From Ectopseudomonas mendocina (GTDB taxonomy: Bacteria > Pseudomonadota > Gammaproteobacteria > Pseudomonadales > Pseudomonadaceae): a DNA stretch of 64,000 bases. Under the pieces are notes generated by a model that saw nothing but the letters and a program-made list of their open reading frames with translations, searched no databases and was not told where the DNA came from. The DNA is taken from positions 248,001 to 312,000 of the forward strand of contig NZ_SCFY01000002.1 in the NCBI RefSeq assembly GCF_007049795.1, read 5' to 3'. The position numbers and the translations under genes were made by a program. Within the stretch, counting starts at the first letter, position 1. Every line of letters begins with the position of its first letter. Shown piece after piece: positions 18,619 through 27,863 of the stretch.

Positions 18619-20550
18619 ATGCGCGGTCGCCTTCTTTCTGTAGTTTCCTGCCTGATTTTCACCACCACGGCTGGCCTGGCCAGTGCCGATGCCGCCAACC
18701 TGGCGCAGCAGCGCCAGTACTACGATGAAGCCAAGCGCGCCCTGGCCAAGGGCGACAGCGGCCCCTATCACCAGTACGCCAGCGCCCTGCGCGACTACCC
18801 GCTGACGCCATATCTGGCCTATGACGAGCTGACCAATCGTCTGCGATCAGCGAGCAATGCGGAAATAGAAAAGTTTCTTGCCGAACATGGTGACCTGCCT
18901 CAGGCCAGCTGGATGAAACTGCGCTGGCTGCGCGCGCTGGCCGAGCGTGGTGACTGGAAGCCGTTCCTCGATCACTACGATGCCAAGCTCAACTTCACTG
19001 AACTGGATTGCCTGTATGGCCAGTACCAGCTCAGCCACGGCCTGACTGCCGAAGGCAACGCTACCGCCGAGAAGCTCTGGCTGGTGGGCAAATCCCAGCC
19101 CAACGCCTGTGATCCCCTGTTCGAACGCTGGGCCGCCAATGGCCAGCTCACCGAACAGCGCCGCTGGCAGCGCACCAAACTGGCGGTGGAAAGCGGCAAC
19201 TACGGCTTGGCCAACTTCCTGATCAAGGGCATGCCAACGCTTGGCGAGCGCGGCAAGCTGATGGTCGAGGTCGCACAGAAACCGCAACTGCTGAAAAACA
19301 CCGCGCGTTTCGCGCCCGCCGATGACGCCATGAGCGACGTGGTAGGCCTCGGCCTGCGCCGCCTGGCCCGACAGAACCCCGAAGACGCCCTGGCCCTGCT
19401 CGACGGCTACGCCCAGCGTATGAAGTTCTCCTCGGACGAACAGGTCGCCATCGCCCGCCAGATCGGTCTGCGCCTGGCGCAACGCTTCGACCTGCGCGGC
19501 CTGCAGGTGATGACCAAGTACGATCCACAGTTGCGTGACAACACTGTCAGCGAGTGGCGTGCACGCCTGCTGCTGCGCCATGGCCGTTGGGAAGAGGCCT
19601 ATCAGTTGACGCAGAAGATGCCGTCCGATCTGGCCAGCAGCAACCGCTGGCGCTACTGGAACGCACGCAGCCTGCAACTGGCGCAACCCAACAGCCAGCA
19701 ACCGGCGGTGCTGTTCCAGGCCCTGGCCAAGGAGCGTGATTTCTACGGTTTCATGGCAGCGGACCAGGTCAAGGCGCCTTACGCCTTGAACAACCAGCCG
19801 CTGGCGCTCGATCCCAAGGTCGTACAGAAAGTGCGCAACACCGCCGGCATCAGGCGCGCCATGGAATTCCATGCGCGTGGCCAGATCGTCGACGGGCGTC
19901 GCGAGTGGTATTACGTCAGCCGTCTGTTCAGTCGTGATGAACTGGTCGCCCAAGCACGCCTGGCCTACGAAATGGAATGGTACTTCCCGGCCATCCGCAC
20001 CATCAGCCAGGCCCAGTACTGGGACGACCTGGAAGTGCGCTTCCCCATGGCTCACCGCAGCGAACTGGTGCGTGAAGCCAGGCGCCGCGATCTGCATTCG
20101 AGCTGGGTGTTCGCCATCACCCGCCAGGAGAGTGCCTTCATGGCCGACGCCCGCTCCCACGCAGGCGCCATGGGCCTGATGCAACTGATGCCGGGCACTG
20201 CCAAGGAAACCGCACGCAAGTTCGGCATCCCCTTGGCATCGCCGCAACAGGCGCTCAACCCGGACACCAACATCCAGTTGGGCGCCGCCTATCTGAGTCA
20301 GGTATATGGTCAGTTCAATGGCAACCGCGTACTCGCCTCGGCTGCCTACAACGCCGGGCCCGGCCGCGTACGTCAGTGGCTGCGCGGCGCCAATCACCTC
20401 AGTTATGACGTCTGGGTGGAGAACATCCCGTTCGACGAGACCCGCCAGTACGTGCAGAACGTGCTGTCCTACTCGGTGATTTACGGCCAGAAGCTCAACG
20501 CACCGCACCCGCTGGTGGCGTGGAACGAGCGCTTCTTTGAGGATCAGTAA
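18619..20550 (+). CDS. slt: Soluble lytic murein transglycosylase Slt
   Basis: A 643-residue periplasmic enzyme that cleaves glycan strands to 1,6-anhydro-muropeptides. Residues 1-25 are a signal peptide ending SADA. A long helical superhelix (U-domain) follows, then the catalytic domain with the Glu in ITRQESAFMADARS, followed by GAMGLMQLMPGTA and AAYNAGPGRVRQW, the goose-lysozyme-like SLT motifs. The ATG at 18619 starts directly with the signal peptide; an in-frame ATG at 18574 would add 15 residues that spoil it. Its products feed the NagZ recycling route also encoded here. Confidence 0.94.
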   Translation: MRGRLLSVVSCLIFTTTAGLASADAANLAQQRQYYDEAKRALAKGDSGPYHQYASALRDYPLTPYLAYDELTNRLRSASNAEIEKFLAEHGDLPQASWMKLRWLRALAERGDWKPFLDHYDAKLNFTELDCLYGQYQLSHGLTAEGNATAEKLWLVGKSQPNACDPLFERWAANGQLTEQRRWQRTKLAVESGNYGLANFLIKGMPTLGERGKLMVEVAQKPQLLKNTARFAPADDAMSDVVGLGLRRLARQNPEDALALLDGYAQRMKFSSDEQVAIARQIGLRLAQRFDLRGLQVMTKYDPQLRDNTVSEWRARLLLRHGRWEEAYQLTQKMPSDLASSNRWRYWNARSLQLAQPNSQQPAVLFQALAKERDFYGFMAADQVKAPYALNNQPLALDPKVVQKVRNTAGIRRAMEFHARGQIVDGRREWYYVSRLFSRDELVAQARLAYEMEWYFPAIRTISQAQYWDDLEVRFPMAHRSELVREARRRDLHSSWVFAITRQESAFMADARSHAGAMGLMQLMPGTAKETARKFGIPLASPQQALNPDTNIQLGAAYLSQVYGQFNGNRVLASAAYNAGPGRVRQWLRGANHLSYDVWVENIPFDETRQYVQNVLSYSVIYGQKLNAPHPLVAWNERFFEDQ

Positions 20551-20556
20551 AACAAA

Positions 20557-20589
20557 AGCCCCGATCGGACTGGGTGTCTGATCGGGGCT
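20557..20589. terminator. Terminator between convergent slt and MOSC gene
   Basis: A perfect 10-bp stem AGCCCCGATC / GATCGGGGCT with a 13-nt loop. On the minus strand it is followed by TTTTGTTTT, so it is a strong terminator for the MOSC gene and possibly a weaker one for slt. Confidence 0.8.
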
Positions 20590-20689
20590 CGCTGCTCCAT
20601 ACGTCTGGGCCGGACCGCGCTTCGGTTCAGTGCCGCGTGAGCCTCAGCCCAGCGACCGTACGCAGATCACGTGGCGCGCATGGCGCACC

Positions 20690-21496
20690 CTACTCCAGAA
20701 TTTCAACCGGCATACCGATCTGTAGCTCACCCACACCTCGCGGCAAAAGGTTCTGTCCGAAGTACACATCGCTATCGCGTTCCCGATAGGTCTTGAGCGT
20801 TGCCAGCGGCTCACGCTGGGCGTTGCGCTCGCCGGTCTGTGGGTCGATGGTGGTGAGGATGCAGCGTGAGCAGCCCTTGGCCACGTCGAACTCCACCTCG
20901 CCAATGCGGATGCGCTTCCAGCTGTCTTCGGCGTAAGGCTCACTGCCGGTGACGACCAGATTGGGGCGAAAACGCAGCATCGACAGCGATTGCCCGACGC
21001 GCTGCGAAAGATCGTCCAGCGACGCCTGGCCGATCAGCAGCAGCGGGAAACCGTCGGCAAAGGCCACGCGATCGCCCGGCTGCGCATAGGCGGTATCGAC
21101 TTGGCGAGTGCGGCCTTCCGGCACCTGCACCAGGCGGCAAGACTTACCCAGCATATCGCTGAGCCAGGCAGCCGCTGCATCGCCCGCATCCGGTACGCGT
21201 AGGCTGTCACGCCAGACGATGACGCCACGCAGGTCCTGTTCGGGATCGGGCAACGCCACGGACAAATCCTCACGCCCCGGCGTACTCAGAGTCAGCCCGC
21301 CGCGCGCATCGTACAGAGCGCTCAGCTGACTCATCTGCGGTAGCAGGCGTTGGGTGATGAAGCGGCCGTTGTCGGCATCGACCAGCATCCAGCGCCGATC
21401 CCCCTGCAGGCCGAGACCGTCAACCGCACTGCGCTGCAGCACTTCGCCGCGGCCGGACTTGAGCGGATAACGGTATAGCCCCGAGAGACTCAGCAT
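20690..21496 (-). CDS. MOSC domain protein (YcbX-type)
   Basis: A 268-residue protein with an N-terminal MOSC beta-barrel (LYRYPLKSGRGEVLQRSAVD) and a C-terminal MOSC domain containing the conserved Cys in KGCSRCILTTIDPQTGE. Family members bind molybdenum cofactor and reduce N-hydroxylated compounds (YcbX/YiiM group, mARC-like). No ferredoxin domain follows, unlike long YcbX forms, so it would need a partner reductase. It is monocistronic, ending at a terminator shared with slt. Confidence 0.9.
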   Translation of the reverse strand: MLSLSGLYRYPLKSGRGEVLQRSAVDGLGLQGDRRWMLVDADNGRFITQRLLPQMSQLSALYDARGGLTLSTPGREDLSVALPDPEQDLRGVIVWRDSLRVPDAGDAAAAWLSDMLGKSCRLVQVPEGRTRQVDTAYAQPGDRVAFADGFPLLLIGQASLDDLSQRVGQSLSMLRFRPNLVVTGSEPYAEDSWKRIRIGEVEFDVAKGCSRCILTTIDPQTGERNAQREPLATLKTYRERDSDVYFGQNLLPRGVGELQIGMPVEILE

Positions 21497-21647
21497 GCGT
21501 CAGGTTCCTGTTGGCAAAACGCCGTTATACGAGGTGACGGCGACGCTCACAAGCAACAAAACTCGGGAAATTATGCAGATCAGTAACGCTCGCTCGGTCA
21601 CCAGCGGCCATCGACGCGCGGCGGGTTGCACCCGCCCTCCAGCGACT

Positions 21648-22583
21648 TTAGCTGGGCTCGTCCAACTCGAGGCGTTGACGTACCACGTCGACGAGCTTGT
21701 CCGGCTGGAATTTGGAGAGGAAGTTATCGCAACCGACCTTCTTCACCATCGCCTCGTTGAAGCTGCCGGACAGCGACGTGTGCAGCACGACGTAGAGGTC
21801 CTTGAGACGTGGATCGTTGCGAATCTCGCTGGTCAGGCGGTAGCCGTCCATCTCCGGCATTTCGGCATCGGTGAAGATCATCAGCAGCTTGTCGGTCATC
21901 ACTTCGCCGCTATCCGCCCACTTCTTCAGCAGGTTCAGGGCTTTCAGACCATCCCCCGCCATGTGCAGACGCATGCCCAGCTGGGTCAGGGTGTCGCGCA
22001 ACTGGCTCAGCGCCACGCTGGAATCGTCCACCAGCAGCACTTCACGACCGCGCGCCTTCTCCAGCAACGGATCGGCAAGTTTCTCTTCGGAGACCTTGGT
22101 GCTCATCGGCACGATCTCGGCCAGCACCTTTTCCACGTCGATGACCTCGACGATCTGCTCGTCGACCTTGGTGATGGCGGTCAGGTAATGCTGGCGACCG
22201 GCGCCACCGGGCGGCGGCTGGATCGACTCCCAATTGAGGTTGAGGATGCGATCGACGCTGCCGACCAGGAAGGCCTGCACAGAGCGGTTGTATTCGGTGA
22301 CGATGATGGTGCTGCGCTCATCCGGCACCAGCGGACGCATGCCGATGGCCTGGGACAGATCGATCACCGGCAGGGTCTGGCCACGCAGGTTGACCACACC
22401 GCAGACAAAGCGGTGACGCTGCGGCATCAGCGTCAATTTGGGCATCTGCAGGACTTCCTGCACCTTGAACACGTTGATGGCGAACAACTGCCGACCGGCC
22501 AGGCGGAACATGAGGATTTCCAGGCGGTTCTCGCCGACCAGTTGCGTGCGTTGATCTACTGAATCGAGGATGCCAGCCATCAT
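21648..22583 (-). CDS. Chemotaxis coupling protein CheV
   Basis: A 311-residue CheW-receiver fusion. Residues about 15-165 are a CheW domain (LEILMFRLAGRQLFAINVFKVQEV, VVNLRGQTLPVIDLSQAIG). Residues about 180-305 are a receiver domain, with the acidic pair in LLVDDSSVAL, the phosphoacceptor Asp in IFTDAEMPEMDG, and the conserved Thr and Lys in LHTSLSG and FLSKFQ. CheV proteins couple receptors to CheA and adapt the signal. It is an orphan here, distant from other che genes. Two adjacent ATGs at the start are equivalent; GGAG lies just upstream. Confidence 0.93.
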   Translation of the reverse strand: MMAGILDSVDQRTQLVGENRLEILMFRLAGRQLFAINVFKVQEVLQMPKLTLMPQRHRFVCGVVNLRGQTLPVIDLSQAIGMRPLVPDERSTIIVTEYNRSVQAFLVGSVDRILNLNWESIQPPPGGAGRQHYLTAITKVDEQIVEVIDVEKVLAEIVPMSTKVSEEKLADPLLEKARGREVLLVDDSSVALSQLRDTLTQLGMRLHMAGDGLKALNLLKKWADSGEVMTDKLLMIFTDAEMPEMDGYRLTSEIRNDPRLKDLYVVLHTSLSGSFNEAMVKKVGCDNFLSKFQPDKLVDVVRQRLELDEPS

Positions 22584-22672
22584 GCGCTCCGAGGTATATA
22601 GATTGAGTCTAGTCTGCCGTTCGGGTTATCGGCGAACTGCCGGCATACTGAAGCCTTGCTGGCGCGCCGCCA

Positions 22673-23590
22673 TCATGCCTCAGCCCCAGGCGCCTGACCA
22701 GCGAGCAAAGGCGAATGTCTGGGTAGATGCAGACGCAGCGCGCCAGGTTGTGCGCTGAAGCGCAGACGCTTGCTTTCCATCGGCTCGCCATCGAGGTTCA
22801 AATCCAGCCCTTCCTGCGCTTCCACTTCCAGCCAGGGCAGCCGCGCGCTGACCGCGACGCTCTGCACACCATGCATGCCGCCCGAGAGCAACGTGCCCAG
22901 GGTGCTCACCACGTCCTGCGCGGCAGGAACAATGCAGACGTCCAGCAAGCCGTCGTCAATGGTCGCCTCTGGACAGAGCAGATGCCCGCCTCCAGCCTGG
23001 CGTCCGTTGCCGATGCCCAATGCCAGGAATTCGCCCTGCCACTCGAAGTCCGGCCCGTGAAACCGACCGGCGGCCGCGCGCACTTCGGAAAAGCGGCTGA
23101 GCCCGGTGAGCAGATAGGCGGCGCCACCGAGGACCTTCTTGAGTTCCTCCGGCGTGTTGGCGGTGATGTTGGAGCCGAAACCGCCCGTGGCCATATTGAG
23201 GAAAGCGCGTTCACCGGCCATGCCCACGTCAACGGCCACCGGCTCGACCTCCAGCAGCGCCAGCGCGGCAGCCGGCGTCAGCGGTATGCCAGCAGCGTGG
23301 GCGAAATCATTGGCCGTGCCCAGCGGCAGCAGAGCCAGGCTCGCATCGCCCTGCGCCTTGACCAGCGCTTCGACCACATCACGCAGGGTGCCATCACCGC
23401 CACCGGCAATCAGCGTCGGGTAACCAGCAGCCAGCCCTTCCTCGACCAGCCGCTCGGCGTCCCCGCCTTCCCAGGTCAGGCGCACGGCCAGATTCCAGCC
23501 ACGCTCACGCAGGCCGCTCACGGCCGTCCTCACCTCTTCGTTCAACGCCTGCTTGCCATGCAGGATCAACCAGGCCTTGCGTTCGCGCAT
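22673..23590 (-). CDS. yegS: YegS-like diacylglycerol/lipid kinase
   Basis: A 305-residue DAGK-catalytic-domain kinase. It carries the nucleotide-binding motif GGGDGTLRDVVEAL near residue 63 and the second motif PLGTANDFAHAAG near residue 90, then the beta-sandwich domain with LDVCIVPAA and LDLNLDGEP. E. coli YegS phosphorylates phosphatidylglycerol in vitro. No membrane segment is present. Monocistronic; orthologue of PA3023 by recalled synteny. Confidence 0.92.
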   Translation of the reverse strand: MRERKAWLILHGKQALNEEVRTAVSGLRERGWNLAVRLTWEGGDAERLVEEGLAAGYPTLIAGGGDGTLRDVVEALVKAQGDASLALLPLGTANDFAHAAGIPLTPAAALALLEVEPVAVDVGMAGERAFLNMATGGFGSNITANTPEELKKVLGGAAYLLTGLSRFSEVRAAAGRFHGPDFEWQGEFLALGIGNGRQAGGGHLLCPEATIDDGLLDVCIVPAAQDVVSTLGTLLSGGMHGVQSVAVSARLPWLEVEAQEGLDLNLDGEPMESKRLRFSAQPGALRLHLPRHSPLLAGQAPGAEA

Positions 23591-23766
23591 TGCACTGCTC
23601 CTTGAAGGAATCAGCGAAAGCCTAGTGCCTGGCCTTCGCGAAAATTAATCAAATTAATAGATATTAAAGCCGTAAATATTGCGCTTTTAAATCGATTAAA
23701 CGGAATAGATCATAGCGCCATCGACGTTGCGCGGGACTCACCTCGCGCACGACTGGAGGATTGACC

Positions 23767-24465
23767 ATGATCGATGTACGTCCGTTCGAACAACTCGGTG
23801 GTGCTCATCACGGCTGGCTCAACGCCCGTCACCACTTTTCCTTCGCCGAATACTACGACGCCGCGCGGATGAACTGGGGCCGCCTGCGCGTGTGGAACGA
23901 CGACGAGATCGCTCCACATTCAGGCTTCCCGCCGCACCCACATCGCGACATGGAGATCATCACCTACGTTCGCGAAGGTGCCATCAGCCATGAGGACAAC
24001 CTGGGCAACAAGGGCCGCACCGAGGCTGGCGATGTGCAGGTAATGAGTGCTGGGACCGGCATCGCTCACAGCGAGTACAACCTGGAGGATGAAACCACCA
24101 AGATCTTCCAGATCTGGATTCAGCCGAACCAGGCTGGCCTACCGCCCTCCTGGGGCGCCAAGCCTTTCCCGAAAGGCGACCGCTCGGGATCGTTCGTCAC
24201 CCTGGCCAGCGGTTACGAGGAAGATGTCGATGCATTGCGTATCCGCACCGACGCACGCCTGGTGGCGGCCACGGTCAAGGCCGGACAGAGCGCCGAGTAC
24301 GCCCTGCAGCCGGGTCGCAAAGCCTACCTGGTGGGCGCAACGGGTGCATTCAGCGTCAACGGCGTGAACGTCAAGGCACGTGATGGCGTGGCCATCGCCG
24401 ATGAAGCGTTGATCCGCATCGAGGCGCAGGAAGACAGCGAGATCGTGCTGGTGGATGTCGCCTGA
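23767..24465 (+). CDS. Pirin family protein (YhhW-like bicupin)
   Basis: A 232-residue bicupin. The N-terminal cupin carries the pirin metal site HPHRDMEI (residues about 58-65) and the later His/Glu in GIAHSEYN; the C-terminal cupin is degenerate as usual. YhhW-type pirins have quercetinase activity in vitro. The ATG at 23767 is chosen over the TTG at 23761 because GGAGG lies 7 bp before it. The 176 bp upstream contain an AT-rich stretch (about 23640-23710) unlike the rest of the window, probably its promoter. Confidence 0.93.
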   Translation: MIDVRPFEQLGGAHHGWLNARHHFSFAEYYDAARMNWGRLRVWNDDEIAPHSGFPPHPHRDMEIITYVREGAISHEDNLGNKGRTEAGDVQVMSAGTGIAHSEYNLEDETTKIFQIWIQPNQAGLPPSWGAKPFPKGDRSGSFVTLASGYEEDVDALRIRTDARLVAATVKAGQSAEYALQPGRKAYLVGATGAFSVNGVNVKARDGVAIADEALIRIEAQEDSEIVLVDVA

Positions 24466-24477
24466 TGCACACACCAT

Positions 24478-24506
24478 CGCCCTCCACTTCGGAGGGCGAC
24501 TGGTTT
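24478..24506 (+). terminator. Terminator after the pirin gene
   Basis: A perfect 8-bp stem CGCCCTCC / GGAGGGCG with a 5-nt loop, followed by ACTGGTTTCTG. The T-run is short, so strength is moderate. Confidence 0.65.
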
Positions 24507-24508
24507 CT

Positions 24509-24584
24509 GTAGGAGGGGCCGGGCGGCGCTCCGCTTTAGCCGCGACCTGGGTATTGCTCGGTCGCGGCTAAAGCCCCTCCCACA
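24509..24584. repeat. REP pair (BIME-like)
   Basis: Inverted REP copies: TGTAGGAGGGGC plus GCTTTAGCCGCGAC on the left, interrupted by a 13-bp insertion, and the complementary segment at 24561-24584 on the right. The right arm is identical to 15529-15552. It lies between convergent pirin and kinase genes and may help end transcription. Confidence 0.8.
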
Positions 24585-24602
24585 ATGTTCATCAACTTCA
24601 GC

Positions 24603-26162
24603 CTACGCCGGATAACCCGTGATCTTGCGAATGCGCTGGTACAGCGGTTTGAGCTGTCGGTACATGCGCTGATAGACCTGCCCGTAGAGCTGCTCGTAGG
24701 TGTGCTGCGCAGCCGGGTTAGGCTGAAACACCTGGCCAACCCGAGTCATGGCGGCGATGGCGCTCGGGTAATCCGGGTGCAAGCCCAGACCTACCGCGCA
24801 GTTGATCGCAGCCCCCAGGCCGCTGGTTTCGTAGAGGTGCGGTCGCTCGGCCGGCAAGCCGAAGATATCGGCCGTCAGTTGCATCGCCGCATCGCTCTGC
24901 GAACCACCACCGGAAACGCGCAGGCGCTCGATACGGGTGCCGGAGCGCTTTTCGATACGTTCCTTGCCCTGACGCAGCGCATAGGCCAAGCCTTCGAGAA
25001 TGGCGCGATAGATATGTGCACGGGTATGCACGTCGCCGAAACCGATGATCGAACCCTTGGCCTCCAGCCCCGGCTCACGTATGCCTGGCGTCCAGTACGG
25101 CTGCAACATCAGGCCCATTGAGCCGGGCGGTACGGCGTTGACCAGCTCATCGAATAGCGCCTCGGGCGACACGCCCAGCGCCTCGGCACGCTGCATCTCG
25201 CGCAGGCCGAATTCGCGCTTGAACCAGCTGACCATCCAGAAGCCGCGATAGATCATCACCTCGGTGTTGAAGTGATCCGGCAGCGCCGCCGGATAGGGTG
25301 GAATCAGGCGAACGGTTTCCAGGTAACGGCGGCGAGTGGTGTTGATGGTCGCCGTGGTGCCATAGGACAGGCACGCCGTGCTGGGCTCCAGCGCACCGGA
25401 ACCCAGCACTTCGCAGGCCTTGTCGGCGCCAGCAGCAATCAGCGGCAGGCCTTCCGGAATACCGGTATGGCGGCTGGCCTCGGCACTGATCTGACCCAGT
25501 CTTTCCCCCGGCTTGAACAGTTCAGGCAGTTGCTCACGGCGCACCTTCAGCGCTTGCCACTTCCAGTCGCCGGGCGCAGCCCAACGCAGGCGCTTGTAGT
25601 CGAACGGCAGGTAGGCCACGCAACTGCTGGTGGAATCGACGAAGCGGCCACACAGGCGATGGGTGAGAAAGCCCGAGAGCAACAGCACCTTGTGCGTGCG
25701 TGTCGCAATGTCCGGCTGATGCTGGGCAACCCAGTTGACCTCGGCCTGGCCGCGAAAGTGATCGACCGCCTCCTCGGCGCGCACCAGCTTGAATAACCAG
25801 CCCCACAGGCCCTTGATCCGCCCGGCCACATCAGCGCGACGCTGGTCGAGCCAGAGAATTGCCGGGCGCAGGGGCGTGCCCTGCTCATCGACATGAATGA
25901 TGCTGCCGCGCTGGGTGGTGACGGCGACGCCCTTGATCTGGCTGCGGTCGATAGTCACCTGCTGCCACAGCAGTCGGCAGGCCTCGCCGAGACTGGCCCA
26001 GTAGTACTCGGGGTCCTGCTCGGCCCAGCCAGGCTGGCTGGAGAAATAGGGGTCGAGCTCGACCTTGCCCTTGGCCAGCAGGTTGCCCTGAGTATCGAAC
26101 AGCAACGCACGCACGCTCTGGGTGCCGTTGTCGATGCTCAGCAGGTAGCTTGGTTCGCTCAA
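24603..26162 (-). CDS. FGGY-family carbohydrate kinase, substrate unknown
   Basis: A 519-residue kinase of the glycerol/xylulokinase superfamily. The N-terminal ATPase motif LLSIDNGTQSVRALLFDTQG, the metal/substrate Asp region AILWLDQRRA, and the C-terminal adenosine motif RVSGGGSQSDAAMQLTADIFG are intact. The start is a TTG at 26162: GAGGT lies 6 bp upstream, no ATG exists before the first motif, and MSEPSYLLSIDNGTQ aligns with kinase N-termini. It is the last gene of a three-gene operon with a GlpD-like dehydrogenase and an FAD oxidase, implying phosphorylation of a polyol or sugar. Substrate cannot be read from sequence. Confidence 0.9.
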   Translation of the reverse strand: MSEPSYLLSIDNGTQSVRALLFDTQGNLLAKGKVELDPYFSSQPGWAEQDPEYYWASLGEACRLLWQQVTIDRSQIKGVAVTTQRGSIIHVDEQGTPLRPAILWLDQRRADVAGRIKGLWGWLFKLVRAEEAVDHFRGQAEVNWVAQHQPDIATRTHKVLLLSGFLTHRLCGRFVDSTSSCVAYLPFDYKRLRWAAPGDWKWQALKVRREQLPELFKPGERLGQISAEASRHTGIPEGLPLIAAGADKACEVLGSGALEPSTACLSYGTTATINTTRRRYLETVRLIPPYPAALPDHFNTEVMIYRGFWMVSWFKREFGLREMQRAEALGVSPEALFDELVNAVPPGSMGLMLQPYWTPGIREPGLEAKGSIIGFGDVHTRAHIYRAILEGLAYALRQGKERIEKRSGTRIERLRVSGGGSQSDAAMQLTADIFGLPAERPHLYETSGLGAAINCAVGLGLHPDYPSAIAAMTRVGQVFQPNPAAQHTYEQLYGQVYQRMYRQLKPLYQRIRKITGYPA

Positions 26163-26196
26163 GGTGTGACCTCTGCTTGGAATGCACGGTATTGCT

Positions 26197-26262
26197 GTAG
26201 GAGCGAGCTCTGCTCGCGAACGGGGATGGCACAAAAGCTTCGCGAGCAGAGCTCGCTCCTAC
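26197..26262. repeat. Perfect 24-bp inverted REP pair inside an operon
   Basis: Arms at 26197-26220 (starting GTAGGAGCGAGCTCTGCTCG) and 26239-26262 pair perfectly over 24 bp around an 18-bp loop. It lies between the GlpD-like gene and the kinase gene on the same transcript, where it could stabilise upstream mRNA or attenuate the kinase. Confidence 0.9.
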
Positions 26263-26280
26263 GGAAAGTCGGCAGCGCCA

Positions 26281-27861
26281 TCATGAAGTCACCGGCAGGC
26301 TGTAACAGCGCCGCCACAACGCCAGATAATCCGTCTCTTCCTGCTGCCAATGCGCATCGCTCCAGCCCAGGCGCGGCTGGCACAGTGCGCGGATACGCGG
26401 CAGCTCGGCACGGCCGCCTTCGGCCAGCAGCAGGCCCAGGCGCGTGCGCCTTAACAGCAGATCGTCCAGATGCAGCACCAGCTCGCCTTCGGCAGCCCAA
26501 GCCAGTTCGGCCCACAAGGTGTCGCTACCGGCAACGCAATCAGCGCCGATTTCGTCGATCAAACGCAGCACCTCATCCAGCTGGCGGCCATGGCGCCCAG
26601 CCAGACGGCGTTGCTGCGCCGGGCTCAAGGTCGGCATCGGTGTCGGCGTATTCGCAGCGAAGACCGCACCGCCCTGATCGTCCACCGCTTTGCCGACGAA
26701 CCCGGCACAGGCACGCAGCACCTCCAGCGCCAGCAGGCGGAAGGTGGTCAGCTTGCCGCCGGCCAGGGTCACGCTGCCCGGCTCGATCCACAGCGCATGC
26801 TCGCGCTTCTCGTCGGAGGGTTTCAGTGCGCCGCCACCATCGCTCACCACAGGGCGCACGCCCGCCCAGGTCGACAGCACGTCGGCACGGCTCACCTGCG
26901 CAGCCGGGAACTGCTGGTCGCAGGCAGCCAGCAGGTAATCGACCTCCTCGGCGCTGATGGCCGCTTCATGATCGAGCTCGTCAGCATGATCCAGATCGGT
27001 GGTGCCGATCACCGTCGCGCCTTCCCAGGGGAAGACAAACACCGGCCTGCCATCGGCCGCATGCATAAAACTAAAGGCATGCGCCACCGGCAGGCGCCAG
27101 CTCGGCAGCAGCAGATGGCTGCCGCGTAGCGGACGGATGCGACCATTGCCAGGCTGGCGCAGGCGATCGGCCCAGGCGCCGGTGGCCTGGGCCACGGCGC
27201 GGCTGCGCAGGCGGTATTGCTCGCCCGTTTCCACATCCTCGGCGAGCACGCCGACCACCTGCCCCGCCTCGCGCAACAACTCGACCACGCGCATACCATT
27301 GAGCGCCTCGCCGCCTTCGGCGCGCGCCTCGCCCAGCACGCGCTGCACCAGGCGGGCATCGTCGGTTACCGCATCGAAGAAACGTGTGCCACCGAGCAGG
27401 CCGTCCTCGCGAATGCCCGGTGCCAGGTAACGCAGTTGCTGCAGCGGATAGAACAGATGATTGCGCTTGCCGGCCAGGGCGTCGTACAGGCTGAGCAGTC
27501 CGCCAAAGACCTTCGGCCCGGGAAAACCACCGCGGTAGTGCGGCATGACGAAGCTCAGCGGCTCCACCAGCCCCGGCGCTTCGCCGAGCAGGCGCTGGCG
27601 CTCGCGCACCGAGTCGCGAGTCAGCCCCAGTTGGCCCTTGGCGACATAACGCAGGCCACCGTGCACCATCTTCGACGAGCGGCTGGAGGTACCCCAGGCA
27701 AAGTCGCGCTGCTCCAACAACAGGCAGCGCCAGCTACGCCGCGCCGCTTCACGGAGGATGCCGGCGCCGCAAATGCCTCCGCCGATCACCAGCAGATCCC
27801 AGTCGCGCGCGGCCAGTTCAGGCAGTGCGCGCTTGCGCCAGGTGGCGTTCCAGGGTTCCAT
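26281..27861 (-). CDS. GlpD-like FAD-dependent glycerol-3-phosphate dehydrogenase homologue
   Basis: A 526-residue flavoprotein of the DAO/GlpD family. The FAD-binding DLLVIGGGICGAGILREAARR is near residues 22-42; SSRSSKMVHGGLRYVAKGQ matches the GlpD substrate-side motif; GTTDLDHADELDHEA is the C-terminal family motif. Canonical GlpD oxidises G3P to DHAP at the membrane and feeds electrons to quinone. This one is a paralogue in a kinase/FAD-oxidase operon rather than the glp locus (PA3025-like by recalled synteny), so its substrate may be a different polyol phosphate. Confidence 0.88.
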   Translation of the reverse strand: MEPWNATWRKRALPELAARDWDLLVIGGGICGAGILREAARRSWRCLLLEQRDFAWGTSSRSSKMVHGGLRYVAKGQLGLTRDSVRERQRLLGEAPGLVEPLSFVMPHYRGGFPGPKVFGGLLSLYDALAGKRNHLFYPLQQLRYLAPGIREDGLLGGTRFFDAVTDDARLVQRVLGEARAEGGEALNGMRVVELLREAGQVVGVLAEDVETGEQYRLRSRAVAQATGAWADRLRQPGNGRIRPLRGSHLLLPSWRLPVAHAFSFMHAADGRPVFVFPWEGATVIGTTDLDHADELDHEAAISAEEVDYLLAACDQQFPAAQVSRADVLSTWAGVRPVVSDGGGALKPSDEKREHALWIEPGSVTLAGGKLTTFRLLALEVLRACAGFVGKAVDDQGGAVFAANTPTPMPTLSPAQQRRLAGRHGRQLDEVLRLIDEIGADCVAGSDTLWAELAWAAEGELVLHLDDLLLRRTRLGLLLAEGGRAELPRIRALCQPRLGWSDAHWQQEETDYLALWRRCYSLPVTS

Positions 27862-27863
27862 GC

